Assembly (NCBI GenBank): GCA_023460955.1 | Contig: JAEWOH010000066.1 | Span: 1-64,000 of the forward strand | Reading direction: 5' to 3' | DNA: 64,000 nt | Source of the DNA: Bacillota bacterium | Lineage (GTDB): Bacteria; Bacillota; Clostridia; Acetivibrionales; DSM-1351 | Notes under the pieces: model-generated | The model's database searches: none | The model's input: the letters and a program-made list of their open reading frames with translations, nothing else | What the model was told of the DNA's origin: nothing | In this document: piece by piece, positions 26,173-34,305 of the stretch | Layout of the letters: the number at the start of each line of letters is the position of its first letter | Numbering within the stretch: position 1 is the first letter of the stretch | Translations under genes and position numbers: made by a program

Positions 26173-26186
26173 ATGATTCCAATCAC
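26173..26186. promoter_or_regulatory. FNR-box-like dyad upstream of ric
   Basis: ATGAT-TCCA-ATCAC matches eight of the ten defined bases of the FNR consensus TTGAT-N4-ATCAA and keeps the full TGAT/ATCA core. It lies about 210 bases before ric and just after the regulator's terminator. Confidence 0.45.
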
Positions 26187-26206
26187 AGTTTTATTTCAGT
26201 AAATGA

Positions 26207-26338
26207 TATATTCTTAACTCATCAAGAGGAGAATATAAATTAGGTTTGACAGAAGTGAAGGTCTGGCTGCAGCAGTTGGCAGGTAAACTTTTCACAGAGC
26301 TGATTAAATCATACTGTGATGCATTAGGCCATAAATAG
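26207..26338 (+). other. Short open frame before ric, possible gene remnant
   Basis: 43 codons are open up to a TAG at 26336-26338, with coding-like content (EVKVWLQQLAGKLFTELI) and a possible TTG start near 26254, but no ribosome site. I cannot assign it. Apart from this, the terminator and the dyad, the gap 26054-26398 shows nothing. Confidence 0.25.
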
Positions 26339-26398
26339 GATATTAATAACAAACAATTTAAATAAGAGGAATTAATAAAATAGAAAAGGAGAAAAATC

Positions 26399-27097
26399 AT
26401 GAAAAATTTCAATACACTACAGAGTATAGGTGAAATAGTATCAATACTTCCCAAAGCAAGTGAAGTATTCAGAAAATATATTATCGACTTTTGCTGCGGT
26501 GGAAACAGAGTGCTTGCGGAGGCAATCAAGGAGCAGAAGCTTAATGAAGAGGAAGTTATGCAAAAGCTGGAAGAGGCATATCTGGAAACCAAAGAGCTTT
26601 CAAAAAACGTAAACTTCCGTGAGATGAAATCACCCGAGCTTATCGATTACATTGTTAATACCCATCACGCTTACCTTAGGAGAGCACTTCCTGAAACCGC
26701 TGAGCTGACCACTAAGATATTAAGGGCTCACGGTGGAAATCACCAGGAGCTGTTTAAGGTACACAAACTGTATAATACCTTAAGGATGGAGCTCGAACAG
26801 CATCTGATTAAAGAAGAGGAATTGCTGTTCCCAATAATAAAAAAATACGAAAATAAGCCTTCTCAAGAGCTTCTGGAAGAAATAAAAAGAGTTATGCAGG
26901 AGACAGAGGATGAGCACGAGGGAGCAGGAGACATTCTTAAGGAGCTCCGCAAGATTACCAAGGAATACAGCGTTCCTGACGATGGGTGCCGGACCTACCA
27001 TTTGGCCTATTCAATGCTTCAGGAAATAGAAGGAGACTTATTCCAGCACATACACCTGGAAAACAACATTCTGTTTAAGAGGTATTCTGCCAATTAA
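26399..27097 (+). CDS. ric: Iron-sulfur cluster repair diiron protein Ric (ScdA/YtfE)
   Basis: 232 residues. The amino-terminal ScdA_N domain has the motif DFCCGGNR (C32, C33), and a hemerythrin-like four-helix bundle follows with histidine and glutamate ligands (THHAYLR, HGGNH, EQHLIKEEELLFP, DEHEGAGD, HIHLENNILF). Ric proteins restore iron-sulfur clusters damaged by nitric oxide or oxygen. It starts the three-gene unit ric-DUF1858-DUF438, downstream of a Cys-rich Crp/Fnr regulator. Confidence 0.95.
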   Translation: MKNFNTLQSIGEIVSILPKASEVFRKYIIDFCCGGNRVLAEAIKEQKLNEEEVMQKLEEAYLETKELSKNVNFREMKSPELIDYIVNTHHAYLRRALPETAELTTKILRAHGGNHQELFKVHKLYNTLRMELEQHLIKEEELLFPIIKKYENKPSQELLEEIKRVMQETEDEHEGAGDILKELRKITKEYSVPDDGCRTYHLAYSMLQEIEGDLFQHIHLENNILFKRYSAN

Positions 27098-27157
27098 GGT
27101 TAATATTTAAACTTTTGAAAGCTGGTTTGAACAATTAATGCGAAAGGGTGATATTTA

Positions 27158-27385
27158 ATGGATAAGGTTATAAATCTGAATAGTTCAGTGCACGACTTGT
27201 GCAAGGAATATCCGGAAATTATTGAGGTACTGAAAGAGCTGGGCTTTGACCAGATAGCAAAGCCTGCCATGCTTAATACCGCAGGGCGCTTCATGACAAT
27301 TCCAAAGGGTGCTGTTATGAAGGGTGTAGAATTGGGAAGAATTAAGATAGAACTGGAAAATAAAGGTTTTAGTATAAAGGAGTAA
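27158..27385 (+). CDS. DUF1858 domain protein
   Basis: 75 residues forming a single DUF1858 domain (HDLCKEYPEIIEVLKELGF). The same domain often precedes or is fused to Ric/hemerythrin proteins and hybrid-cluster-related proteins, so a helper role in metal or NO handling is likely, but no activity is known. It begins 60 bases after ric and 13 bases before the DUF438 gene. Confidence 0.9.
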   Translation: MDKVINLNSSVHDLCKEYPEIIEVLKELGFDQIAKPAMLNTAGRFMTIPKGAVMKGVELGRIKIELENKGFSIKE

Positions 27386-27398
27386 GGGAGGTGTCTTT

Positions 27399-28631
27399 AT
27401 GAGCGAGTTTATAAATAACCGTGAATACAGGCAAAAGGTGCTGAAAGAAATAATAAGGGAGCTTCACAATGGAAAACCCGTTGAAGAAGTAAAGGCGAGA
27501 TTTGAGGAACTGATTAAGGGTATTTCAACCAAAGAAATATCCGAAATGGAGCAGGCACTTATTATGGAGGGTATGCCTGTGGAGGAAATCCAAAATCTCT
27601 GTGACGTACATGCGGCAGTTTTCAAGGGCTCAATTGAAGAGATACACAGACCGGAAAAGCCGGAAGAGATTCCTGGTCACCCGGTTCACACTTTTAAGCT
27701 GGAGAATAGAAAGCTTGAAACTTTGGTTAACGATAAAATAAAGCCTCAAATTGAAAATGTAACAAAAACCGGCAATCAGCAAGATATTAATTCTTTGATC
27801 GAGAGCTTTAAAAAATTATTGGAGCTTGATAAGCACTATTCAAGAAAAGAAAATCTGTTGTTTCCCTTTATGGAGAAGTACGGAATTACAGCCCCACCCA
27901 AGGTTATGTGGGGAGTTGATGATGAAATAAGGGCAGCAATAAAAGAAACTATTAAAGCTCTTACCGTAAATACCGGAGATAGGGAATATACTTTGAAATC
28001 GGCTGAGGAAGCGTGCGGTAGGGTTATTGAGATGATTTTTAAGGAAGAAAATATCCTTTTCCCGATGGTACTTGAAACTCTGGCAGAGGATGAATGGCTT
28101 CAAATACAGGAGGCAAGCAGTGAAATCGGCTATTGTCTCATAGAACCCAGCGCAAAATGGCAGCCTGTAAAAGTAAATGTTGAGAAAAAAGCTGTAGAAG
28201 AAGGAGATCAGCCCTCCAACAACGGCTATGTAAAGTTTGATGCAGGTATTATGACACCGGAGGAAATCAACGCTATGCTAAATACCCTTCCGGTGGATAT
28301 TACTTTTGTAGATAAGGATGGCCTTGTTAAATATTTTACTCAGGGTAAGGATAGAGTTTTTGCAAGACCAAAAACCATAATCGGCAGAGAGGTAAAGAAC
28401 TGTCATCCCCCGGCCAGTGTCCACATTGTTGAAGGTATAGTGGAAGACCTGAAAGCAGGTAAAAAGGATCATGAAGACTTTTGGATCAAGATGGGAAACA
28501 AATATGTTCATATCAGGTATTTCGCCGTAAGGAATCAAAAGGGGGAGTTCCTGGGAACCATGGAGTTCACTCAGGATATTAAGCCCATTCAGGAGATCAC
28601 CGGTGAAAAGAGATTAGTTTCAGAGCAATAA
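27399..28631 (+). CDS. DUF438 - hemerythrin - PAS protein
   Basis: 410 residues in three parts: DUF438 (about 1-70), a hemerythrin-like HHE bundle (about 80-235; GHPVHTF, DKHYSRKENLLFP, FKEENILFP) and a PAS domain (about 285-400; LPVDITFVDKDGLVKYFTQG, GREVKNCHPP). The HHE bundle should bind a diiron centre and the PAS domain may bind heme or another cofactor. This architecture is typical of clostridial NO- or O2-response proteins. It starts after GGAGG and closes the ric unit. Confidence 0.92.
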   Translation: MSEFINNREYRQKVLKEIIRELHNGKPVEEVKARFEELIKGISTKEISEMEQALIMEGMPVEEIQNLCDVHAAVFKGSIEEIHRPEKPEEIPGHPVHTFKLENRKLETLVNDKIKPQIENVTKTGNQQDINSLIESFKKLLELDKHYSRKENLLFPFMEKYGITAPPKVMWGVDDEIRAAIKETIKALTVNTGDREYTLKSAEEACGRVIEMIFKEENILFPMVLETLAEDEWLQIQEASSEIGYCLIEPSAKWQPVKVNVEKKAVEEGDQPSNNGYVKFDAGIMTPEEINAMLNTLPVDITFVDKDGLVKYFTQGKDRVFARPKTIIGREVKNCHPPASVHIVEGIVEDLKAGKKDHEDFWIKMGNKYVHIRYFAVRNQKGEFLGTMEFTQDIKPIQEITGEKRLVSEQ

Positions 28632-28693
28632 GTTTTGCAGGGCAATAAGTTTTACAGACTAATAAGTTTAACTGAATAATAAGTCTCACAGGA
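28626..28693. repeat. Four 17-bp tandem repeats after the DUF438 stop
   Basis: Units at 28626-28642, 28643-28659, 28660-28676 and 28677-28693 share the core AATAAGT and a following CAG- or CTG-like end. The first unit includes the stop codon. A period of 17 is not in frame, so they are non-coding. Confidence 0.8.
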
Positions 28694-28727
28694 TAAAATC
28701 AATTCTCATGTCTTTCAGAATTTTGAG

Positions 28728-28774
28728 AACCTGAAAGGTGAAGGAAAAACCCATCACCTTTCAGGTTTTCCTTT
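28728..28774 (+). terminator. Terminator of the ric unit
   Basis: A perfect 14-bp stem (28728-28741 with 28754-28767), 12-base loop and T-rich end. Confidence 0.92.
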
Positions 28775-28847
28775 TGTTCATTATAACTATTTGAAGCTAA
28801 TCATTATTATGGTAAAATAAGGATAAAATGCACTGAGGAGTAACTTT

Positions 28848-30686
28848 ATGAAAAAACTTTCAATTCTTTTGGTTCTCGTAATTATCTTAACAATCTTGAC
28901 TTCATATTATGGACCTGAAATTGATGAAAAAGTGAGTGAGGCAAGTGAGCAGAAAGCCTCGACTATGGACACAACTGTGACATCAACAATGGTACCCGAT
29001 ATACCAACATCAATAACAGCTATACCAACAACGGCTTCCTTAACAACTACCTCAACGACATCCTCAACGACATCCTCAACATCATCCCCAACGACATCCT
29101 CATCAACATCAACTCAAAACATTAAGGTTACTGCTAATGAACTTAACATCCGGCAGGATAAATCCACAGACAGCAAAATTATTGCCGAAGCGTCCAGGGG
29201 AGATGTCTTTCAGCTACTTGGAGAGGCTAAGGATGCTCAGGGCAGGGTATGGTACAAAGTCGAGGCTGAATTCGGTAATGTGACAGGCTGGCTGGCAGGC
29301 TGGTTTTGCGTAAAAACCAATGAAGATGCAAATAAAGGCTTCAGGAGTAAGCCTGGTGAACTGTTTGACTGCAGCAGTAAGGATTTATATATTAAGCTTT
29401 TGTTATTGGGAAATTACTCTACGGAAAATCTGATCAGGACCTTCGGAAAAGACTATACTGTTGAATCCGATTATGGCGGATACAAGGATTATGAGTATAA
29501 AAACGGAGTAAAATTCAGAGTCGATAAAGAGGGAAAAGTTGACAAAGTAGGAGTTGATAACAGGAGCTTTTACATAGATTGGCATGAAATAAGGAAGGTT
29601 ACCTGCGATATCTTCAGTAAAAATAAGGGCAATGAGCAGATAATAACAGACAGCGGTAATATCATTGTTATTGATGCTGCAACAAAGCGAGTGATAAGGG
29701 AATACAACACCGGTTATACCTATATAAACGATATTCAGGCCGGAAACTTTTTAGGGGGTAGTGCTCCCGAGTTATATCTGAGCACGGAAAGTAACATTTA
29801 CGAAGAGCAGCCGGCTAAGAGAGGCATATATAAGATAGTAAACGATGATTTTGTAAGAGTATATGATGAGGAAGCCTTCGGACAGTATAAAAGCGGTATC
29901 AAAGCTGCTCTGGAGAAGAACGATTTAAAGTTGGACGTCAGTATAGGAAGTTTTACTCAAAGCAAAAAGTCCTCAATACCTGAGCGTGTTTTTTCCAATA
30001 CAAAGGCAGTGAAAGATAAAAACAAGTTATTATCCACGGAACATGCTTGGACCGTTGTACAGGAAAAGGACAGATGGTATGTACGGGCCAGATATATTGT
30101 CAATTATGCGATGCTCACTTATTACTGGGGCCCGCTTTTGGAGAATATGGACGACAATGAGACTATGTACAACGATCTTGCCAGAGTAGATGTGATGCTG
30201 GATCTATGCAGCGGGCCGGAAGCTGTATATAAGGTGGACAGCAAAGTGAAATATGACAACAGCAAGCTGAATAGTATTAAACCGCTGATATATAAAGAGG
30301 CAGCCTTGAAAGAGGGGCCTGCGCTCGGAATGACTATGAAGGAAGCAATTGCTGCTTTGGGTGGTAAACTTAAAGAAGATTATTCAGAAAGCCAGGAGTA
30401 CAAAGGAGTCTCTCTCTATGAGTACTGTGGGGTCATTACCGATATTTATACTGAGTCCAGGGATTATTCTACCACTAGAGGACTTAAGGTGGGTGACAGC
30501 ATAGAAAAGGTTGAAAGCCTGTATGGAAAACCGGATATAGGGTTCTCAGGGGATGAAAAGGTGCAATATAAATTCAATTACAAATACACAAAAGAGTTAG
30601 AAGCTACATACTACAGGACAATGACTATTTATTATGAAAAGGGACTGGTAAAAGGTATTCAATTTCATCAGGTTATATTTGATTAA
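28848..30686 (+). CDS. Secreted or membrane-anchored SH3b-domain protein
   Basis: 612 residues. An amino-terminal hydrophobic signal or anchor (about 4-20) is followed by a Thr/Ser-rich linker (about 42-90) and a bacterial SH3 domain (about 92-155; VTANELNIRQDKSTDSKII, GWLAGWFC). The remaining 450 residues contain two related short regions that begin LLLLGNYSTENLIRTFG and GMTMKEAIAALGGK, which look like repeats of a small alpha/beta unit, but I do not recognise the family. SH3b domains bind peptidoglycan or peptides, so a cell-wall location is likely. The linker DNA is a run of ACGACATCCTCA-like repeats prone to length change. Confidence 0.75.
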   Translation: MKKLSILLVLVIILTILTSYYGPEIDEKVSEASEQKASTMDTTVTSTMVPDIPTSITAIPTTASLTTTSTTSSTTSSTSSPTTSSSTSTQNIKVTANELNIRQDKSTDSKIIAEASRGDVFQLLGEAKDAQGRVWYKVEAEFGNVTGWLAGWFCVKTNEDANKGFRSKPGELFDCSSKDLYIKLLLLGNYSTENLIRTFGKDYTVESDYGGYKDYEYKNGVKFRVDKEGKVDKVGVDNRSFYIDWHEIRKVTCDIFSKNKGNEQIITDSGNIIVIDAATKRVIREYNTGYTYINDIQAGNFLGGSAPELYLSTESNIYEEQPAKRGIYKIVNDDFVRVYDEEAFGQYKSGIKAALEKNDLKLDVSIGSFTQSKKSSIPERVFSNTKAVKDKNKLLSTEHAWTVVQEKDRWYVRARYIVNYAMLTYYWGPLLENMDDNETMYNDLARVDVMLDLCSGPEAVYKVDSKVKYDNSKLNSIKPLIYKEAALKEGPALGMTMKEAIAALGGKLKEDYSESQEYKGVSLYEYCGVITDIYTESRDYSTTRGLKVGDSIEKVESLYGKPDIGFSGDEKVQYKFNYKYTKELEATYYRTMTIYYEKGLVKGIQFHQVIFD

Positions 30687-30727
30687 GAAACAAATCTAAC
30701 AGCGATAGCTTAATATTTATCAAAAGT

Positions 30728-30757
30728 AAAAAACCGTGACTTTTGTCACGGTTTTTT
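30728..30757 (+). terminator. Terminator after the SH3b gene
   Basis: A perfect 13-bp stem (30728-30740 with 30745-30757), 4-base loop and six T in the descending arm. Confidence 0.93.
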
Positions 30758-30820
30758 ATATGCCTTTAAGATAATATATAACTAACACCAGATACATAGA
30801 TAAGAATAGGAGTGATATAA

Positions 30821-31228
30821 ATGATTAACCTTTTATCCTTAAAAAGACAGCATGAAGAAATAGCCGAAATAGTAAAAAACATAAAAAGTATAATAAACTC
30901 AAGAAACCTTGGAGCTCAGGCAGGGGATACTGCTTTGCTGGTAAATACCCTGGCAGGGAAGCTCAAAATTCACCTGAACACCGAAGACAAGTATATGTAT
31001 CCTGAGCTCCTTAATAACAAGTCTGGGGATATCAGAAACACAGCAAAAAATTATATGGATGAGATGGGTCATATCAGCGAAGCCTTCCTGGAATATAAGG
31101 ATAGGTTTAATACCAGAACTAAAATTGCTGCCAACCCATCGGCCTTCGCAGAAGAAACCAATAAAGTTTTCACCATACTTGAAGGAAGAATAGCCAAGGA
31201 GGAGACTTCGCTGTATACTTTGCTGTAA
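30821..31228 (+). CDS. Single-domain hemerythrin-like protein
   Basis: 135 residues forming one HHE four-helix bundle. Probable diiron ligands are H11, H51, E55 (HLNTEDKYMYPEL), H84 and a glutamate in the last helix (RIAKEETSLYTLL). It may bind O2 or NO. It is the third hemerythrin-type gene within 5 kb but stands apart from the ric unit with its own upstream region and is convergent with the anti-sigma gene. Confidence 0.87.
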   Translation: MINLLSLKRQHEEIAEIVKNIKSIINSRNLGAQAGDTALLVNTLAGKLKIHLNTEDKYMYPELLNNKSGDIRNTAKNYMDEMGHISEAFLEYKDRFNTRTKIAANPSAFAEETNKVFTILEGRIAKEETSLYTLL

Positions 31229-31244
31229 TGCTCCGGAGAAAAAA

Positions 31245-32579
31245 TTAATTTAAAGGTATTTCTGTACTTTTAGATGAACTGGCTGGTTTAATGACTAAGG
31301 CTTTAATGGTTTCAATTTCAAGAGGCGCCTCAAACGGCATATTAATACTGAATTCGCTTTGATGATACCCTCCGCTGCCCCCTTTAAAAACTGTCAGGGA
31401 GCGGCCGTCCTTCGTTATTATTGAACAGTCACTGTACAGAAAGCCTGTTTCATGACCTGATGGCACGGTTCCGGTAATTGTAATTGAAAGCGGAGAGAGC
31501 CTAATTTCTTTGATTATTGTCGAATTATTTACAGTCATATTTTTACCGCTTAAATTAAAAGTTTTGGTTTTATTAGTGTGCATCAATGGAAAAGTAAAAT
31601 GATATTCTTCGGGCATTACTATTTCAAGCTGGTCCAGCATTTCTGAAGCAACAGTAAATGAATAAAGCTCAAGATTATCTCGGCGTACTGAAACAAACCC
31701 GTCATCCCGACCATAAAGGCCGTTATTATCAGAAGCACGGAGATAAAGAACCGGAGCTTTATAGTAACCTGAGGTATCAACTGCCAGGATAAGATGGCCG
31801 TTGGTATATCCAATGGAATCAAGAAGAATTTGTCCGTAATCAGTTTTTAGGGGTATGTTTAAATTACTATTTGGAATATCGTAGGCTTCTTTTCCGGCAG
31901 GAGGGGTAACTCCCTTATCTGACAAAACATCGCCTAGATCAGACAAGACGGATTTATAGCTCCCTGGAAAGGTCATGACTAAAGTGGCAAGTTTATCTGG
32001 GGAGATATCCTGGTCAAAGCTATAGATTGCCGAATAATCGTAACAATTCACATTCTTTTTAGACGTAGAGTTTGTTTCTTTTAGAGAGGAGGAGGTTGAT
32101 ATTGACCTTGGTTGAATTTTATTCTTCAGATCTCCAACATACAGTTTATTTGACATTATTCCTGAATGGGCATATTCATCATAGCCCTTATCCATTGAAA
32201 CTGAGTATTTTACATACAGGAGATTACTGTCTCCGATTACGCCATCTACACTGAGCGTAACACCGGATTTTGAGTAGGTTTTGTCTGGAGCAACACCATA
32301 TTTTTTAATAATGTTCAGCTGGTTGTCAGTAATTCGTGCATCATAGAATTGTGAAAAAAAACTGCGGAAGGCGGTGTTAAGCCCTAAAGACTGACCGGCT
32401 GCCGATACTGTAATAAAGGATGCAATCAGAATAATAGCTGCGGGCAAGGAAAGCCTTGTCGCTTTTCTTGTATCCGAAGCACGTGATTGAAGGGCAGCTC
32501 CTTTAGTTTTTACGCTATTTAATACACTTTCAGAAACGGTTATATTTTTAAATGCATTTTTATATAAGGCTTTATTCAT
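31245..32579 (-). CDS. DUF4179 anti-sigma-type membrane protein
   Basis: 444 residues with a cytoplasmic amino end (about 40 residues), one membrane helix (about 44-62, LSLPAAIILIASFITVSAAG) and a large extracytoplasmic part beginning with a DUF4179 domain. It overlaps the ECF sigma gene by eight bases, the classic layout for a sigma factor and its membrane-bound inhibitor. The external part would sense an envelope signal. It lacks the zinc-binding ZAS cysteines, so its binding to sigma is of another kind. Confidence 0.87.
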   Translation of the reverse strand: MNKALYKNAFKNITVSESVLNSVKTKGAALQSRASDTRKATRLSLPAAIILIASFITVSAAGQSLGLNTAFRSFFSQFYDARITDNQLNIIKKYGVAPDKTYSKSGVTLSVDGVIGDSNLLYVKYSVSMDKGYDEYAHSGIMSNKLYVGDLKNKIQPRSISTSSSLKETNSTSKKNVNCYDYSAIYSFDQDISPDKLATLVMTFPGSYKSVLSDLGDVLSDKGVTPPAGKEAYDIPNSNLNIPLKTDYGQILLDSIGYTNGHLILAVDTSGYYKAPVLYLRASDNNGLYGRDDGFVSVRRDNLELYSFTVASEMLDQLEIVMPEEYHFTFPLMHTNKTKTFNLSGKNMTVNNSTIIKEIRLSPLSITITGTVPSGHETGFLYSDCSIITKDGRSLTVFKGGSGGYHQSEFSINMPFEAPLEIETIKALVIKPASSSKSTEIPLN

Positions 32580-33036
32580 ACAGGAATTCCTCCGATAGCT
32601 TATTTTTCAGCATGTTACGTGCCCTTTGAAGCTGTGTAGCCACAGTTGTTTCCTTTTGTGAAGTGATATCTGCGATTTCCTTTATTTTATAGTTTTCGTA
32701 GTAAAACAGGTGAACAACCACTCTGTACTTTAAAGGCAGATTCATTACAGCGTAAAATAAATCACTTTCCTCGGGACCCTCAAAGGAGATATTATCCTGA
32801 ATGGGCTGTATCTTTTTAAACCATGAGGACAAAAGTAGCTTTTTACAGCAGTTTATTGTAACTCTGATAAACCATGCCTTTTCGTGATCAAAGTTTTCAA
32901 AAGAGGGGGCTTTCTTAAAATACCTCAGGAACACCTCCTGAAATACATCTTCGGCATCGCTAATATTCTTAGTGTAGGCATATGCAATTTTGAAAACTGT
33001 ATCTTTCTGGCGTGCTATTATTTCAAGGTTTGACAC
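32572..33036 (-). CDS. ECF-family RNA polymerase sigma factor
   Basis: 154 residues with sigma region 2 (DAEDVFQEVFLRYF) and region 4 (LPLKYRVVVHLFYYENYKIKEIA, then TTVATQLQRARNMLKNKL). It starts at GTG 33036 after GGAGG. The adjacent DUF4179 gene should encode its anti-sigma. ECF units usually activate their own promoter; the 330 bases upstream (33037-33365) contain another operon's terminator and no promoter I can name. Confidence 0.94.
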   Translation of the reverse strand: MSNLEIIARQKDTVFKIAYAYTKNISDAEDVFQEVFLRYFKKAPSFENFDHEKAWFIRVTINCCKKLLLSSWFKKIQPIQDNISFEGPEESDLFYAVMNLPLKYRVVVHLFYYENYKIKEIADITSQKETTVATQLQRARNMLKNKLSEEFLYE

Positions 33037-33280
33037 ACTAACCTCCGTAATGTGGGATTAAGTTTAAACTTTTGTAGGATGGCCATAAAGTTATTATGCT
33101 TAAGCTTTCATATATAAAACCCTTTAAGTGTTCAAAATATCACACAGTAAAACTCTTATTTTAAATTTTTTCACTAAGGCGTATAAATAAGAAACAGTCT
33201 TTCATAAACAAACAATGCATGACCTGATTATACCATTTTTGGAGATAATGGAATGAGCTGTAAAACATAAAATATACTAC

Positions 33281-33310
33281 AAAAAAAGACACCCTGTACG
33301 AGTGTCTTTT
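33281..33310 (-). terminator. Terminator of the DUF4353-VTC-DUF4956 operon
   Basis: GTGTCTTTT at 33302-33310 pairs with AAAAGACAC at 33284-33292; read on the minus strand the stem is followed by seven T. Confidence 0.85.
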
Positions 33311-33318
33311 AGCGTATG

Positions 33319-33363
33319 GTGCGTCCAGCGAAGCTGGAGCACGCCAGTCGGTGTAAGTCCGCA
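33319..33363 (+). other. Hairpin resembling the 5' end of a group II intron
   Basis: GTGCG opens the element, a 10-bp stem with a GAA loop follows (33319-33329 with 33333-33342, one bulge), then GGTGTAAGTCC. The GUGYG start and the GUGUAAGUCC motif recall group II intron domain I. There is no reverse transcriptase or domain V nearby, so it would be only a remnant. Confidence 0.25.
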
Positions 33364-33365
33364 GT

Positions 33366-33518
33366 TTATATGGGACCTGCTTTTTTATTTCCTGTCTTAG
33401 CCTTCCCCTGTATTTCAGGGACAGGTCTGACATCATTTTTTTGAAAATGCTGTGAGTGATTGCTTTCGGTGCCATGAGGTTCTGAAGGGTCAGGTCTTCT
33501 CATACCTTTTTTAGCCAT
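33366..33518 (-). CDS. Small polar protein, 50 aa
   Basis: Starts at ATG 33518 behind AGGAGAGA, which is better than longer in-frame starts. The sequence is rich in Pro, His, Lys and Asn (RRPDPSEPHGTESNHSQ) with no hydrophobic segment. I do not recognise a family; the composition resembles small spore or DNA-associated proteins, but that is only a resemblance. It is the last gene of the DUF4353-VTC-DUF4956 operon, 88 bases after DUF4956. Confidence 0.65.
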   Translation of the reverse strand: MAKKGMRRPDPSEPHGTESNHSQHFQKNDVRPVPEIQGKAKTGNKKAGPI

Positions 33519-33606
33519 ATAATCTCTCCTTACGCGCGGATTAAGTTTTCTATCAGTGATAAAAGCGCTCATTACTATTTTTTCATAGAAGAGAAAAACT
33601 ATTCTT

Positions 33607-34305
33607 TTAAACAGCAACTCTGTCATCATATTCTTTCAAGGTAAGAGAAATGTTCAGATTTCCGTTTCTACATCTGAGCTCATCAATAAATTGCTTTTGA
33701 TCGGCTGCCGATTTTAAATTTATGGTATAAACTACTTCAAAAATAGTACCAAAATCGGCTGTCTTTACTCTCTTTAAGCTCCATGAAGAAGTATAGTTCT
33801 CCAGAATATCATCAAACAGGTTTTGAAAATTAAGATCTTCAGGGATGCTTATTTTTAGCTGCATGCAAGAATTCTTCGGTTTTCCGAAATTAAAGTTATG
33901 AAGAAGGGTCATTACGAGGCAAAGTACAATAACGAAAATAAGCCCATAGGCAAGGTAGCCCATACCACAAGCCAAACCCACTGCCAGCGTAAAAAACACA
34001 TATGCTATATCCTTAGGGTCTCCGGGAGCACTTCTGAACCTGATAAGGCTGAAAGCACCCGCAAGGCTGAAGGCCCGTGCAATATTATTTCCTATAAGCA
34101 TAATAATTATTGATATAATTGCCGGCAACATTATCAAGGTAATTGTAAAGCCGGCAGAGTAGCCTTCCTCCTTATGGGTTCTTATATATGCCAGGCTGAT
34201 TATAAGACCTAAAAGCAGTGCGGCGCCAAGGGATAGAAGCATTCCAGGGAGTGTAAGGGTGTCGCCTGAATTAGATGTTGCAAAGATTGACTCCAACATG
34301 TTCAT
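33607..34305 (-). CDS. DUF4956 membrane protein
   Basis: 232 residues with four or five membrane helices in the first 130 residues; the conserved FSLAGAFSLIRFRSAPGDPKD loop between helices is the DUF4956 hallmark. The carboxy part is a small soluble domain. It overlaps the VTC gene by 35 bases. DUF4956 and VTC genes occur together in many Firmicutes, often with CotH or DUF4353 proteins, and are thought to act together at the membrane. Confidence 0.9.
   Translation of the reverse strand: MNMLESIFATSNSGDTLTLPGMLLSLGAALLLGLIISLAYIRTHKEEGYSAGFTITLIMLPAIISIIIMLIGNNIARAFSLAGAFSLIRFRSAPGDPKDIAYVFFTLAVGLACGMGYLAYGLIFVIVLCLVMTLLHNFNFGKPKNSCMQLKISIPEDLNFQNLFDDILENYTSSWSLKRVKTADFGTIFEVVYTINLKSAADQKQFIDELRCRNGNLNISLTLKEYDDRVAV

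Noticed and set aside
28626..28693. CRISPR array
   Set aside because: Units are only 17 bp, directly adjacent with no spacers, and no cas genes are present.
33161..33475. A 104-codon minus frame at 33.2-33.5 kb
   Set aside because: It overlaps a better small gene and its terminator, has no ribosome site and no coding-like composition.
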